Shown: positions 24,695 through 34,145, counted from the stretch's first letter. The stretch: 64,000 nucleotides of DNA from Pelomonas parva (GCF_043555835.1 NZ_JBIGHV010000001.1:558001-622000), one strand, 5' to 3'. Notes: generated by a model from the letters alone, not told the origin. Numbers and translations are program-made.

Positions 24695-25474
24695 GTGTTC
24701 TGGGTGCTGGACTGGATTGCGATTGCGAGTGGCTTGGGGGTCGGCATCATCGTCGGCATCACCGGCGTGGGTGGCGGCTCGCTGATGACACCGCTGCTGC
24801 TGACCGTCTTCAAGCTGAGCCCGGCCGTCGCCATCGGCACCGACCTGTGGTTTGCGGCGCTGACCAAGATGAGCGGCTCCGTCGCCCACGCCCGCCACGG
24901 CCATGTCAACTGGGCCATCACGCGCCGCCTGCTGGCCGGCTCCATCCCGGCGTCGCTGGCCACGGTGGCGCTGATGCACTTCAGCGGCGTGACCAAGGGC
25001 TGGGCCTCGGCGCTGACGTTTTCACTCGGCATCGCGCTGCTGCTGACGGCCGTCGTCGTCGCCTTCAAGAAGAGCTGGCAGGCGCTGGGCCTGCGGCTGG
25101 AGCGCTGGATTCCCGACAGCCGCAAGCCGGCGCTGACCGTCATCAGCGGCGTCATCCTGGGCGTGCTGGTGTCGCTGTCGTCCATTGGCGCCGGCGCGAT
25201 TGGCGCGACACTGATCCTGTTGATCTACCCGCGCATGCAGGCCCGCGACATCGTCGGCACCGACATCGCCCATGCCGTGCCGCTGACGCTGGTGGCTGGC
25301 ATCGGCCATGCCACGCTTGGCAATGTGAACTGGGCGCTGCTCGTGCCGCTGTTGATCGGCTCTTTACCCGGCATCTGGCTGGGTGCCCAATTGACCCGCC
25401 GCCTGCCCGACGGCGTCGTGCGCAGCCTGCTGTGCGCCTCGCTGCTGATGGCCGGCTGGAAAGTGATTCACTGA
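24695..25474 (+). CDS. TauE/SafE family sulfite/sulfur-compound transporter
   Basis: This 259-residue membrane protein has about eight helices and the two TauE/SafE half-repeats, opening with GLGVGIIVGITGVGGGSLMTPLLL and continuing with GVILGVLVSLSSIGAGAIGATLILLIYP. These proteins move sulfite, sulfate or organosulfonate across the inner membrane. The GTG start at 24695 is preceded by AAGGGG. It leads the sulfate assimilation operon with 12 bases to cysI, so sulfate import or sulfite balance is the likely job; direction cannot be told from sequence. Confidence 0.87.
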   Translation: MFWVLDWIAIASGLGVGIIVGITGVGGGSLMTPLLLTVFKLSPAVAIGTDLWFAALTKMSGSVAHARHGHVNWAITRRLLAGSIPASLATVALMHFSGVTKGWASALTFSLGIALLLTAVVVAFKKSWQALGLRLERWIPDSRKPALTVISGVILGVLVSLSSIGAGAIGATLILLIYPRMQARDIVGTDIAHAVPLTLVAGIGHATLGNVNWALLVPLLIGSLPGIWLGAQLTRRLPDGVVRSLLCASLLMAGWKVIH

Positions 25475-25486
25475 AAGAACCCTTCG

Positions 25487-27202
25487 ATGTATCAGTACAC
25501 CGACTTCGACCGCCGCTTCGTCCACGCCCGCGCTGCGCAGTACCGCGACCAGCTGGAGCGCCACCTGGCCGGCACGCTGGGCACCGACGAGTTCCGCGCG
25601 CTGCGCCTGCAGAACGGCTGGTACATCCAGCGCCATGCACCCATGCTGCGTGTGGCCGTGCCTTACGGTGAGCTGTCCTCGCGCCAGCTGCGCCAGCTGG
25701 CCAAGATCGCCCGCGAGTACGACCGCCAGCCCGACGGCCCCTTCGCCGGCCAGGGCGGCTACGTCCACTTCACGACGCGCCAGAACGTTCAGTACAACTG
25801 GATTCCGCTGGTCGACAGCGCCACGGTCATGGACCTGCTGGCCGAGGTCGACATGCACGGCATCCAGACCAGCGGCAACTGCATCCGCAACATCACCAGC
25901 GACGCCTTCGTCGGCATCGCGCCGGACGAGATCGTCGACGCGCGCCCCTACGCCGAGGTGCTGCGCCAGTGGAGCACGCTGCACCCCGAGTTCGCCCACC
26001 TGCCGCGCAAGTTCAAGATCGCCATCAGCGGCGCGGCGGAAGACCGCGCGGCTATCGGCTGGCATGACATCGGCCTGCAGCTGAAGAAGAACGAGGCCGG
26101 CGAGATCGGCTTCCAGGTCCTCGTCGGCGGCGGCATGGGCCGCACGCCCATCCCGGGCGTGGAGATCAATTCCTTCGTGCCCTGGCAGCAGATCCTCGTC
26201 TACATCGAGGCCATCGTGCGTGTCTACAACCTGGCCGGCCGGCGCGACAACCTCTACAAGGCCCGCATCAAGATCCTCGTCAAGGCCGAGGGCCAGAAGT
26301 TCTTCGACGCGGTCAACGAGGAGTACCAGCGCATCCTGGCCGGCGACCCGGCCGGCCACGAGCAGATCATTCCGCAGGCCGAGCTGGACCGCGTGGCCGC
26401 CTGCTTCGTCGACCCGGCCGGCGTCAAGGCTGAAGCCCCCGTGCAGCTCGACACCAGCGACCCCGCCTTCGCCCGCTGGCTCTCGCGCAACGTACACGGC
26501 CACCGACTGAGCGGCTACCGCGCCGTCACGCTGAGCCTCAAGCGCATCGGCATCGCCCCCGGCGACACCAGCGCCGACGTGATGGACACCGCCGCCGCGC
26601 TGGCCGACCGCTTCAGCCATGGCGAGCTGCGCGTGTCACACCGCCAGAACCTCGTGCTGCCCTGGGTGAAGGAATCCGAACTGGCCGACCTGTTCGTGGC
26701 CGCCCGCGCCGCCGGCTTCGCCACGCCCAACGCCGGCCTGCTGACCGATCAGATCGCCTGCCCCGGCGGCGACTTCTGCGCGCTGGCCAACGCCCGCTCG
26801 CTGCCGCTGGCCGCCGAGATCGCCGAGCGCTACCAGGACATCGACGAGCTGGAAGACCTCGGAGAGATCGACCTGCACATCAGCGGCTGCATCAACTCCT
26901 GCGGCCACCACCACAGCGGCCACATCGGCGTGCTGGGCGTCGACAAGGACGGCACCGAGTGGTACCAGTTGACGCTGGGCGGCGGCGACGGCACGAAGCT
27001 CGCCGGCGGCACCGTGGCCGGCAAGGTCATCGGCCCCAGCTTTGCGGCCGACGAGATCGCCGACGCCATCGACGCCGTCATCGAGACCTTCACACGCGAG
27101 CGCTTAGCCGGTGAGCACTTCATCGACGCGGTGAAGCGCCTGGGCCTCGACCCCTTCAAGACCGCCGCGAATGCCGTTCGCGTTTCGACTGCGAAGGCTT
27201 GA
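25487..27202 (+). CDS. cysI: Sulfite reductase hemoprotein (siroheme, 4Fe-4S)
   Basis: This 571-residue enzyme reduces sulfite to sulfide with six electrons. Four cysteines bind the coupled cluster and siroheme: ACPGGDFCALA (C425 and C431) and SGCINSCGHHH (C468 and C472). N-terminal and middle ferredoxin-like repeats and the Arg/Lys-rich siroheme contacts (HFTTRQNVQYNW, LRVSHRQNLVLPW) are present. No flavoprotein cysJ is in the operon; a ferredoxin and its NADP reductase are, so they are the likely electron source. Nitrite reductases share this fold; operon context supports sulfite. Confidence 0.92.
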   Translation: MYQYTDFDRRFVHARAAQYRDQLERHLAGTLGTDEFRALRLQNGWYIQRHAPMLRVAVPYGELSSRQLRQLAKIAREYDRQPDGPFAGQGGYVHFTTRQNVQYNWIPLVDSATVMDLLAEVDMHGIQTSGNCIRNITSDAFVGIAPDEIVDARPYAEVLRQWSTLHPEFAHLPRKFKIAISGAAEDRAAIGWHDIGLQLKKNEAGEIGFQVLVGGGMGRTPIPGVEINSFVPWQQILVYIEAIVRVYNLAGRRDNLYKARIKILVKAEGQKFFDAVNEEYQRILAGDPAGHEQIIPQAELDRVAACFVDPAGVKAEAPVQLDTSDPAFARWLSRNVHGHRLSGYRAVTLSLKRIGIAPGDTSADVMDTAAALADRFSHGELRVSHRQNLVLPWVKESELADLFVAARAAGFATPNAGLLTDQIACPGGDFCALANARSLPLAAEIAERYQDIDELEDLGEIDLHISGCINSCGHHHSGHIGVLGVDKDGTEWYQLTLGGGDGTKLAGGTVAGKVIGPSFAADEIADAIDAVIETFTRERLAGEHFIDAVKRLGLDPFKTAANAVRVSTAKA

Positions 27203-27209
27203 TCACATC

Positions 27210-27707
27210 ATGAAGTTCATCAACGCCACCACCTGTGCCTGGAAGCACGCCATCGGCGAAGACGGCCCCAAGCCCGATCCCGATCCCGCGCCCAACCGCC
27301 TGCTGTCGCTGGAGCAATGGCACGCCGTGCGCGCCCACTGGCCGCAGGACATGCCGGTCGCCATCGAGTTCCCGAACGACGCCGACATCAACCAGCTCGC
27401 GCCCGACCTGCCGCGCATCGCGCTGGTGGTGCTGGACTTCCCGAAGTGGACCGACGGCCGCGCCTACAGCCAGGCCCACCTGCTGCGCATCCGCCACCAG
27501 TTCAAGGGCGCCATCCGCGCCCGCGGCGAAGTGCTGGTGGACATGATGCAGCTGCTGGCCCGCACTGGCTTCGACGAGGTCGTCATGCGTGGCGACCAGT
27601 CGCAGGCGGCGGCGCAGAAGGCGCTGGACCTGTTCGCGCCGGTCGGCTTCTACCAGGGCGACGTGGCCGAGACGCGGCCGTGGTTCATGCGCAGGAGCGC
27701 AGCGTGA
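27210..27707 (+). CDS. DUF934 protein of the sulfite reduction operon
   Basis: This 165-residue protein has the DUF934 family core, seen as ALVVLDFPKWTDGRAYSQAHLLR and FKGAIRARGEVLVDMMQLLARTGFDE. Such genes sit between cysI and cysH in many proteobacteria and are annotated as putative sulfite-reductase-associated oxidoreductases, but I see no cofactor motif. The ATG at 27210 is chosen over an earlier in-frame one because it starts 7 bases after the cysI stop. The stop overlaps the GTG of cysH (GTGA). Confidence 0.85.
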   Translation: MKFINATTCAWKHAIGEDGPKPDPDPAPNRLLSLEQWHAVRAHWPQDMPVAIEFPNDADINQLAPDLPRIALVVLDFPKWTDGRAYSQAHLLRIRHQFKGAIRARGEVLVDMMQLLARTGFDEVVMRGDQSQAAAQKALDLFAPVGFYQGDVAETRPWFMRRSAA

Positions 27708-28459
27708 GCGAGGTCAGCAGCCTGCCCTGGGCCGCCGCGCCTGCGGCCGGCAATGCCATAGCCCTGTATGCCAAGTGGACGCCCGCACTTGACGCCAAGA
27801 TCGAAGCCGCCTTGCAGCGCCTGCGTGAGGCCAACATCGAGCACGGCGACGGCCTGGTGCAGAGCAGCAGCCTGGGCGTGGAAGACATGGTCATCACCGA
27901 CCTGATCGCCCGCACCCAGTTGCCCATCGCCATCTCGACGCTGGACACCGGCAGGCTGCACGCCGAGACCTTGGCCCTGCTGCCGCGCATCCACGAGCGC
28001 TACGGCCGCGACGTCGAGGTCTTCAGCCCCGTCGCCGAAGCCGTCATCCAGTTCGTCACCCGCGAGGGCGAGGAGCCGATGTACAAGAGCATCGAGCTGC
28101 GCAAGGCCTGTTGCGGCGTGCGCAAGATGGAGCCGTTAGGCCGCATGTTGAAGGGCCGCTCGGCCTGGATCACCGGCCTGCGCCGCGAGCAGAGTGGTGC
28201 GCGAGGTGACGTGGCCTTCGACGAAGACGACGGCCAAGGCCGCCGCAAGATCAGCCCCATCGCCGACTGGACCTGGGCTGAGGTCTGGGCCTATGTCGAG
28301 AAATACGACGTTCCCTACAACCCGCTGCATGACCAGTTCATGCCCTCGATCGGCTGCGCGCCCTGCACGCGCGCCATCGCCGTCGGCGAGGACTTCCGCG
28401 CTGGTCGGTGGTGGTGGGAGGACAGTTCCAAGGAGTGCGGTCTGCACGCGAAATCATGA
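27704..28459 (+). CDS. cysH: Adenylyl-sulfate (APS) reductase, assimilatory
   Basis: This 251-residue enzyme reduces adenylyl sulfate to sulfite with thioredoxin or glutathione. The cluster-binding pattern of APS-type reductases is intact: adjacent cysteines in KACCGVRK (C136, C137) and CAPC (C218, C221), plus the catalytic Cys near the end in KECGLH. This separates it from the PAPS-using type, which lacks the paired cysteines. The absence of an APS kinase gene in this operon agrees. Start is GTG, overlapping the previous stop. Confidence 0.92.
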   Translation: MSEVSSLPWAAAPAAGNAIALYAKWTPALDAKIEAALQRLREANIEHGDGLVQSSSLGVEDMVITDLIARTQLPIAISTLDTGRLHAETLALLPRIHERYGRDVEVFSPVAEAVIQFVTREGEEPMYKSIELRKACCGVRKMEPLGRMLKGRSAWITGLRREQSGARGDVAFDEDDGQGRRKISPIADWTWAEVWAYVEKYDVPYNPLHDQFMPSIGCAPCTRAIAVGEDFRAGRWWWEDSSKECGLHAKS

Positions 28460-29421
28460 ATGCTGCTGTGAAACCCGAACAACTCATCGCCGACGTCGAC
28501 CACGCGCATCTCGATGCGCTGGAAGAAGAAGCCATCTTCATCCTGCGCGAGGTGGCCGCCAGCTTCGAGCGCCCCGCCCTGCTGTTCTCCGGCGGCAAGG
28601 ACTCCTGCGTCGTGCTGCGCCTGGCCGAGAAGGCCTTCAAGATGAAGAACGCGGCGCATCCGAGTGGCTACTCGGGCGCCCTGCCCTTCCCGCTGGTGCA
28701 CATCGACACGGGCCACAACTTCCCCGAGGTCATCACCTTCCGTGACCAGCGCGTGGCGGACATGGGCGAGCGCCTGATCGTCGGCCACCTCGAAGACTCG
28801 ATGGCCAAGGGCACCATCCGCTTGAGCCATCCGCTGGAAAGCCGCAACGGCCACCAGACCGTGACGCTGCTGGAGACCATCGAGGAGCACAAGTTCGACT
28901 GCCTGATCGGCGGTGCCCGGCGCGACGAGGAGAAGGCGCGCGCCAAGGAGCGCATCTTCAGCCACCGCGACAGCTTCGGCCAATGGCAGCCCAAGGAACA
29001 GCGTCCCGAGCTGTGGACGCTGTTCAACACGCGCATCCGCCCGGGCGAGCATTTCCGCTGCTTCCCCATCAGCAACTGGACCGAGTTGGACGTGTGGCTC
29101 TACATCGCCCGCGAGAACATCCCGCTGCCGCAGATGTACTTCGCGCACCAGCGCCAGGTCATCCGCCGCAAGGGCCTGCTGGTGCCGCTGACCGATGTGA
29201 CGCCGCCGGAACCCGGCGAGACCGTCGAGACCGCGCAGGTGCGATTCCGCACCGTCGGCGACATGACCTGCACCTGCCCGGTCGAGAGCCCCGCCGCCAA
29301 CGCCAGCGAGGTGGTGGCCGAGACGTTGACCGTCACCGTCAGCGAACGCGGCGCCACCCGCATGGACGACCGCACCAGTGAAGCTTCCATGGAGAAGCGC
29401 AAGAAGGAAGGGTATTTCTGA
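28456..29421 (+). CDS. cysD: Sulfate adenylyltransferase subunit 2
   Basis: This 321-residue subunit carries the ATP pyrophosphatase motif LLFSGGKDSCVVLRLAEKAF (PP-loop SGGKDS, residues ~38-43) and catalyses formation of adenylyl sulfate from ATP and sulfate with CysN. Further family signs are HIDTGHNFPEVI, GGARRDEEKARAKERIFS and the C-terminal ERGATRMDDR. The start overlaps cysH by 4 bases and the stop overlaps cysN by 1 base. Confidence 0.96.
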   Translation: MNAAVKPEQLIADVDHAHLDALEEEAIFILREVAASFERPALLFSGGKDSCVVLRLAEKAFKMKNAAHPSGYSGALPFPLVHIDTGHNFPEVITFRDQRVADMGERLIVGHLEDSMAKGTIRLSHPLESRNGHQTVTLLETIEEHKFDCLIGGARRDEEKARAKERIFSHRDSFGQWQPKEQRPELWTLFNTRIRPGEHFRCFPISNWTELDVWLYIARENIPLPQMYFAHQRQVIRRKGLLVPLTDVTPPEPGETVETAQVRFRTVGDMTCTCPVESPAANASEVVAETLTVTVSERGATRMDDRTSEASMEKRKKEGYF

Positions 29422-30707
29422 TGAAGGCGCTGCGATTCCTCACGGCCGGTTCCGTTGACGACGGCAAGAGCACGCTGATCGGCCGCCTGCTGTTCGACGG
29501 CCAGGCCATCCTGGCCGACCAGCTCGACACGCTGGAGCGCCGCGCCGCCGGCCGCCCCATCGACCTGAGCCTGCTGACCGACGGCCTCGAAGCCGAGCGC
29601 GAGCAAGGCATCACCATCGACGTGGCTTACCGCTACTTCGCCACCAAGACGCGCAAGTTCATCATTGCCGACGCCCCCGGCCATGAGCAGTACACGCGCA
29701 ACATGGTCACGGCCGCCGCCGGCAGCGATGCGGCCGTCGTGCTGGTGGACATCACCAAGCTGGACCTGACGCAGGACGAGGTCACGCTGCTGCCGCAGAC
29801 GCGCCGCCATTCGCTGCTGGCCCAGCTGCTGCGCGTGCCGAGCATCGTCTTCGCCATCAACAAGATCGACGCGCTGGACGACGCGGGCGCCGGCTTCGCC
29901 AAGGTCAAGACGGCGCTTGACAAGTTCGCCACCGCCGCCGGCCTGAACGTGGCCGCCACCGTGCCGGTGAGTGCGCTGCGGGGCGACAACGTCACGCAGC
30001 CGCTGGACGCGCCCTGGTGGAACGGCGAGTCCCTGCTGCAAGTGCTGGAGCGCCTGCCCACGCTGAGCGAGCGCGCCGACGCGCCGCTGAGCCTGCCCGT
30101 CCAGTACGTGCAGAAAGACGCCTACCAGTCCGCCGGCACCGGCTTCCAGCCACGCGTGCTGTGGGGCCGCATCGCCCACGGCGCGGTGAAGGCCGGCGAC
30201 ACCATCGAGGTGCTGCCGTCCAGGCAGACGGCGGTTGTGTCCGAAGTGCGCCTGGCCGGCGAGGCCGTTGCCAGTGCCGAAGCCGGCGACTCGGCCGGCC
30301 TGGTGCTGGACCGCCAGCTCGACGTCAGCCGCGGCGACTGGATCGTCACGCCCGGCAGCGCGGCCGCCACCAAGAACTTCTCCGCGACGCTGGCCTGGCT
30401 GGACACCGAAGCCGCCAAGCCCGGCCGCAAGTACTGGGTGCGCCATGGCAACCGCTGGGTGCAGGCGCGCATCTCGGCCATCGATTCGGTGCTGGACATC
30501 AACACGCTGACGCCGCAGGACGCCCACGAGCTGCCCGTCAACACCATCGGCCGCGTGCAGATGGAAGTGCAGCACGAGCTGCCCGTCGAGCCCTTCGCAG
30601 ACAACCGCGTCGGCGGCGCGCTGATCGTCGTCGACCCCGCCAGCCACCGCACCAGCGGCGCGCTGCTGGTGGACGTGCAAGCCGCACCGGCGGAAGAGGC
30701 CTGGTAA
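29421..30707 (+). CDS. cysN: Sulfate adenylyltransferase subunit 1 (GTPase)
   Basis: This 428-residue GTPase drives sulfate activation by CysD. The G-domain motifs are clear: G1 GSVDDGKST near residue 10, switch region EREQGITIDVAYRYF, G3 DAPGHEQY, G4 NKID. Elongation-factor-type beta-barrels follow. There is no CysC (APS kinase) extension at the C-terminus, consistent with an APS reductase pathway. It shares one base with cysD and with the following methyltransferase gene. Confidence 0.96.
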   Translation: MKALRFLTAGSVDDGKSTLIGRLLFDGQAILADQLDTLERRAAGRPIDLSLLTDGLEAEREQGITIDVAYRYFATKTRKFIIADAPGHEQYTRNMVTAAAGSDAAVVLVDITKLDLTQDEVTLLPQTRRHSLLAQLLRVPSIVFAINKIDALDDAGAGFAKVKTALDKFATAAGLNVAATVPVSALRGDNVTQPLDAPWWNGESLLQVLERLPTLSERADAPLSLPVQYVQKDAYQSAGTGFQPRVLWGRIAHGAVKAGDTIEVLPSRQTAVVSEVRLAGEAVASAEAGDSAGLVLDRQLDVSRGDWIVTPGSAAATKNFSATLAWLDTEAAKPGRKYWVRHGNRWVQARISAIDSVLDINTLTPQDAHELPVNTIGRVQMEVQHELPVEPFADNRVGGALIVVDPASHRTSGALLVDVQAAPAEEAW

Positions 30708-31459
30708 TGGCCGGCCGTGTGATCTTCGTCAGCGCGGGCCCTGGCGCCGCTGACCTGATCACGCTGCGCGGCGCCCGTGCGCTCGCCACCGCCGAGGTCG
30801 TGCTCGCCGATGCGCTGGCCGACCCGGCCCTGCAAGACCTCGCGCCGCACGCCCGCTGGACCTACGTCGGCAAACGCGGCTTCGAGCATTCGGCCAAGCA
30901 GGCCGAGATCAACGCGCTGCTCGTCCAGGCCGCGCAGGATCACGCCATCGTCGTGCGCTTGAAGGGCGGCGACGCCAGCATCTTCGGCCGCCTGGAGGAA
31001 GAACTGCAGGCGCTAGCCGAAGCTGGCATCGCCAGCGAAGTCATCCCCGGCGTCACTGCCGCCTCGGCAGCCGCCGCGCTGACCCAACGCCCGCTGACCC
31101 GCCGTGGCCGAGGCCGCAACGTGAGCCTGACGACGGCCATGACGGCCGAGGGCGAACTGCGCGCGGCGCTGTCGGCAGACACCGAAGTCTTCTACATGGC
31201 CGGCCGCCAGCTCGACACGCTAGGCCCCAAGCTGCAGGCCGCCGGCTGGCCGGCAGATACACCCGCACTCGTCGTCAGCCGTGCCGGCTGCGACGACGCG
31301 CTGACCAGCGAACACGCGCTGGCCGACCTCGCCGAAGCGGCACCGCTGCACGGCGGCCGGCCGGCCGTTCTCATCGTCGGCACGGGCGCCCTGCCGGCGT
31401 CCAATAAAATCATCGTTTCGCCTGAAAAGGCGCCCCTCACTTCCCAGAGCCGCTCATGA
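30707..31459 (+). CDS. cobA: Uroporphyrinogen-III C-methyltransferase
   Basis: This 250-residue SUMT makes precorrin-2, the precursor of the siroheme in CysI, by methylating uroporphyrinogen III twice with S-adenosylmethionine. Typical motifs: VSAGPGAADLITLRGARAL near the start, VRLKGGDASIFGRLEEEL, EVIPGVTAASAAAA and PLTRRGRG. Dehydrogenase and ferrochelatase (CysG N-terminal) parts are missing and must be encoded elsewhere. The last ~20 residues lie over a possible internal promoter for fdxA (TAAAAT at 31405-31410) and a small CGCCT-GAAA-AGGCG hairpin. The last four bases overlap fdxA. Confidence 0.93.
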   Translation: MAGRVIFVSAGPGAADLITLRGARALATAEVVLADALADPALQDLAPHARWTYVGKRGFEHSAKQAEINALLVQAAQDHAIVVRLKGGDASIFGRLEEELQALAEAGIASEVIPGVTAASAAAALTQRPLTRRGRGRNVSLTTAMTAEGELRAALSADTEVFYMAGRQLDTLGPKLQAAGWPADTPALVVSRAGCDDALTSEHALADLAEAAPLHGGRPAVLIVGTGALPASNKIIVSPEKAPLTSQSRS

Positions 31460-31779
31460 CCCACGTCGTCACCGAAGCCTGCATCCGCTGCAAATACACC
31501 GACTGCGTCGACGTCTGCCCGGTCGACTGCTTCCGCGAAGGCCCGAACTTCCTGACCATCGACCCGGACGAATGCATCGACTGCGCCGTCTGCATCCCCG
31601 AGTGCCCGGTCAATGCCATCCTGCCCGAGGAGGACGTGCCCGGCGATCAGATCCACATGATCAAGATCAACGCCGACCTGGCGAAGACCTGGCCCAGCAT
31701 CACCAAGCGCAAGCCCGCGCTGCCCGATGCCGACGACTGGAAAGACAAGACGGGCAAGCTGCCCGAGCTGATCCGCTGA
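31456..31779 (+). CDS. fdxA: 7Fe ferredoxin (3Fe-4S and 4Fe-4S)
   Basis: This 107-residue FdxA-type ferredoxin has cysteines at 9, 12, 17, 21 and 25 in the first motif (CIRCKYTDCVDVCPVDC) and 40, 43, 46 and 50 in the second (CIDCAVCIPEC), plus the C-terminal extension typical of Azotobacter FdI-like proteins. It is a small cytosolic electron carrier. Placement directly after the sulfite reduction genes and before a ferredoxin reductase suggests that it passes electrons to CysI. Confidence 0.95.
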   Translation: MTHVVTEACIRCKYTDCVDVCPVDCFREGPNFLTIDPDECIDCAVCIPECPVNAILPEEDVPGDQIHMIKINADLAKTWPSITKRKPALPDADDWKDKTGKLPELIR

Positions 31780-31790
31780 ACTTGTTCCCC

Positions 31791-32876
31791 ATGCAGGCAG
31801 TACAGATCCGGCCCGACGCCGTCGAGACCGATGCCGTCATCGTCGGCGCCGGCCCGGTCGGCCTGTTCCAGGTCTTCGAGCTGGGCCTGCTGGAGATCAA
31901 GGCCCACATCATCGACAGCCTGGCCTACCCCGGGGGCCAGTGCATCGAGCTGTATCCCGACAAGCCCATCTACGACATCCCCGCCGTGCCGGTGTGCACC
32001 GGCAAGGAGCTGACGGACAACCTGCTCAAGCAGATCGCGCCTTTTGGCGCGACCTTCCACCTGGGCCAGGAAGTCACCGTGGTGCAGAAGCTGGACGATG
32101 GCCGCTTCATCGTCGAGACCAACAAGGGCACGCAGCTCGTCACCAAGACCGTCTTCATCGCCGGCGGCGTCGGCAGCTTCCAGCCGCGCACGCTGAAGGT
32201 CGAGGGCGTCGAGGCGTATGAAGGCTCGCAGGTGCACTACCGCGTCAAGAGCCCGGCGCAGTTCGCCGGCAAGCACCTGCTCATCATCGGCGGCGGCGAC
32301 TCGGCGCTGGATTGGGCGCTGAACTTCTGCGCCGGCCACGCAGACGGCAACCCGCACAAGGCCGAGAGCGTCATCCTCGTGCACCGCCGCGACGGCTTCA
32401 AGGCCGCGCCCGCCAGCGTGGCCAAGATGCATGAACTCTGCGACGCCCAGCAGATGCAGTTCATCGTCGGCCAGGCCACGGGCATTGACGAGCGCGACGG
32501 CCAGCTCACAGGCCTGAAGATCACCGGCAACGACGGCATCACCCGCGTCGTGCCCTGCGACCAGGTGCTGGCCTTCTTCGGCCTGTCCCCCAAGCTCGGG
32601 CCCATCGCCGAATGGGGCCTGGCGCTGGAACGCAAGCAGATCGTCGTCGACACCGAGAAGTTCGAGACCAGCGTGCCGGGCATCTTTGCGGTGGGCGACG
32701 TGAACACCTATCCGGGCAAGAAGAAGCTGATCCTGAGTGGCTTCCACGAGACGGCGCTGGCCGCGTTCGGCGCAGCGCCCTACGTGTTCCCGGACAAGCG
32801 CATCCACCTGCAGTACACGACGACGAGCCCGAAGTTGCACAAGGTGCTGGGCGTGGACTCGCCAGTGTTTGATTGA
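31791..32876 (+). CDS. Ferredoxin-NADP reductase, thioredoxin-reductase-like
   Basis: This 361-residue flavoenzyme has an FAD site (DAVIVGAGPVGLFQVFELG, residues ~14-32), an NADPH site (LLIIGGGDSALDWALNF), and the closing FAD motif GIFAVGDVNTYPGKKKLILSG. The CxxC redox pair of thioredoxin reductase is absent, which places it with the YumC/Fpr-type ferredoxin:NADP reductases. It is 11 bases after fdxA. Inferred task: reduce the ferredoxin with NADPH for sulfite reduction. Confidence 0.9.
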   Translation: MQAVQIRPDAVETDAVIVGAGPVGLFQVFELGLLEIKAHIIDSLAYPGGQCIELYPDKPIYDIPAVPVCTGKELTDNLLKQIAPFGATFHLGQEVTVVQKLDDGRFIVETNKGTQLVTKTVFIAGGVGSFQPRTLKVEGVEAYEGSQVHYRVKSPAQFAGKHLLIIGGGDSALDWALNFCAGHADGNPHKAESVILVHRRDGFKAAPASVAKMHELCDAQQMQFIVGQATGIDERDGQLTGLKITGNDGITRVVPCDQVLAFFGLSPKLGPIAEWGLALERKQIVVDTEKFETSVPGIFAVGDVNTYPGKKKLILSGFHETALAAFGAAPYVFPDKRIHLQYTTTSPKLHKVLGVDSPVFD

Positions 32877-32879
32877 GCC

Positions 32880-34145
32880 CTACTGCTGGCCGCGCGGCCT
32901 TGCCGTTTCGGCATCGCCATAGGCCAGCCCTAACTCCCAGACTTCCCGCATGCGCGCCAGCAGCTCGCGCGGGATGCGCTCATCGGCCTTCGCTTCGTGC
33001 AGCGCCTGCCGCATGCCCAGGGCCAGGCGTTGCAGCACGGCGGCCGGCGCCTTCACGCTGCACACCTTGGCGCCGAAGAGGAGCAGTTCCTGCACGCTCG
33101 GGTAAGCCTTGGTGGTGTGCTTGCCGGCAAAGAGCCTGAGCGCCAACGTCCGGTCTTCGAGTTCGGGGCCGCCCGCGTACTGCGTGTAGCGGTAGATGGC
33201 CGTCGTGACGACATCGAACATCGGCGCCAGCCAGATGTCACTGGCCGAGCGGTAGAGCAGCCCGAAGTTCTTCAGATGCGCGTCGCCGTTGCGAACCATG
33301 ATGGAGAACGCGACCTGCTCGAAGAAGCGGTCGAGGTCGGCTTGCGGCAGCTGCAGCTGCCTCAGCAGACCCGCGATGCGCTCATAGCTGCCGTGGTATT
33401 TGCGGTCGGAGAGGGTGTCACGCACGCGCTGGCCCGACAGCGCCGCAATGTCCTCAAAGCCGAGTCGCTCCACCGTGCCATCCGCATTGGCAACGGCGTC
33501 GAAGCGCTCGAGCACCAGCATCTGGCCGTCATGCGACAGGTCGAACACCGGCGTCTGGATGCCGGCCAGGTTGGCTGCGCGCAGGCACAGGTATTCGTTG
33601 GCCGCCAGGGCGGGATAGGCCTCGCTCGCGGTCTTGACGATGAGCGTCGGAATGGGAACCGAGACCCGCACCTCCGGCACCATGATCTTGGGCTGCATGC
33701 CGGCAATGCCGGCGCCGGTGCTCAGGTAGGCCGCCACCAGGTCGCTGAACACCTGGGGCGAATAGGCGGTGCCGAGCAGGCTCTCCTTGCTCAAGGGGAC
33801 GGCGGCCTGCGGCGCGTCGGCACCGGGGATGCGGTAGCCCAGCCGGCCGATGCCGTTGTCGCCGATGAGGGCGAGCAAGTGCATCGCCGTCGTCTGCTGC
33901 TTGGGGAACAGGGCGCGGATGCGCATGAACAGGTCACCCTCGGGCAGGTTCTGATCCATGGGTGGGAAGAGGTCGCCGTCCGTCCAGGTGAGCCTGGCCG
34001 CCGCCGGCATCAGCAGCGCGACCGAGGGCTGTTCGGCGGCCGCTTCCAGATACCGGAACTCGTAGGTCGAGGCCTTGAGCAGCTGGCCGGCACCCACGCG
34101 CTGCCCGATGGACACATCGAGCTGGGCGATGCGCTCAGGCAGCAT
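32880..34145 (-). CDS. hipA: HipA-like serine/threonine kinase toxin
   Basis: This 421-residue protein has the HipA layout: an N-terminal small domain (QRVGAGQLLKASTYEFRYL) and the phosphatidylinositol-kinase-like catalytic region. Visible elements are PTLIVKTASEAYPALAANEYLCLRAA (ATP-binding Lys), VRNGDAHLKNFGLLY (catalytic Asp and Asn) and APMFDVVTTA (metal-binding Asp). HipA kinases phosphorylate glutamyl-tRNA synthetase or related targets and can induce dormancy; the target here is unknown. The start overlaps the antitoxin gene by 11 bases. It ends 3 bases from the convergent reductase gene. Confidence 0.9.
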   Translation of the reverse strand: MLPERIAQLDVSIGQRVGAGQLLKASTYEFRYLEAAAEQPSVALLMPAAARLTWTDGDLFPPMDQNLPEGDLFMRIRALFPKQQTTAMHLLALIGDNGIGRLGYRIPGADAPQAAVPLSKESLLGTAYSPQVFSDLVAAYLSTGAGIAGMQPKIMVPEVRVSVPIPTLIVKTASEAYPALAANEYLCLRAANLAGIQTPVFDLSHDGQMLVLERFDAVANADGTVERLGFEDIAALSGQRVRDTLSDRKYHGSYERIAGLLRQLQLPQADLDRFFEQVAFSIMVRNGDAHLKNFGLLYRSASDIWLAPMFDVVTTAIYRYTQYAGGPELEDRTLALRLFAGKHTTKAYPSVQELLLFGAKVCSVKAPAAVLQRLALGMRQALHEAKADERIPRELLARMREVWELGLAYGDAETARPRGQQ

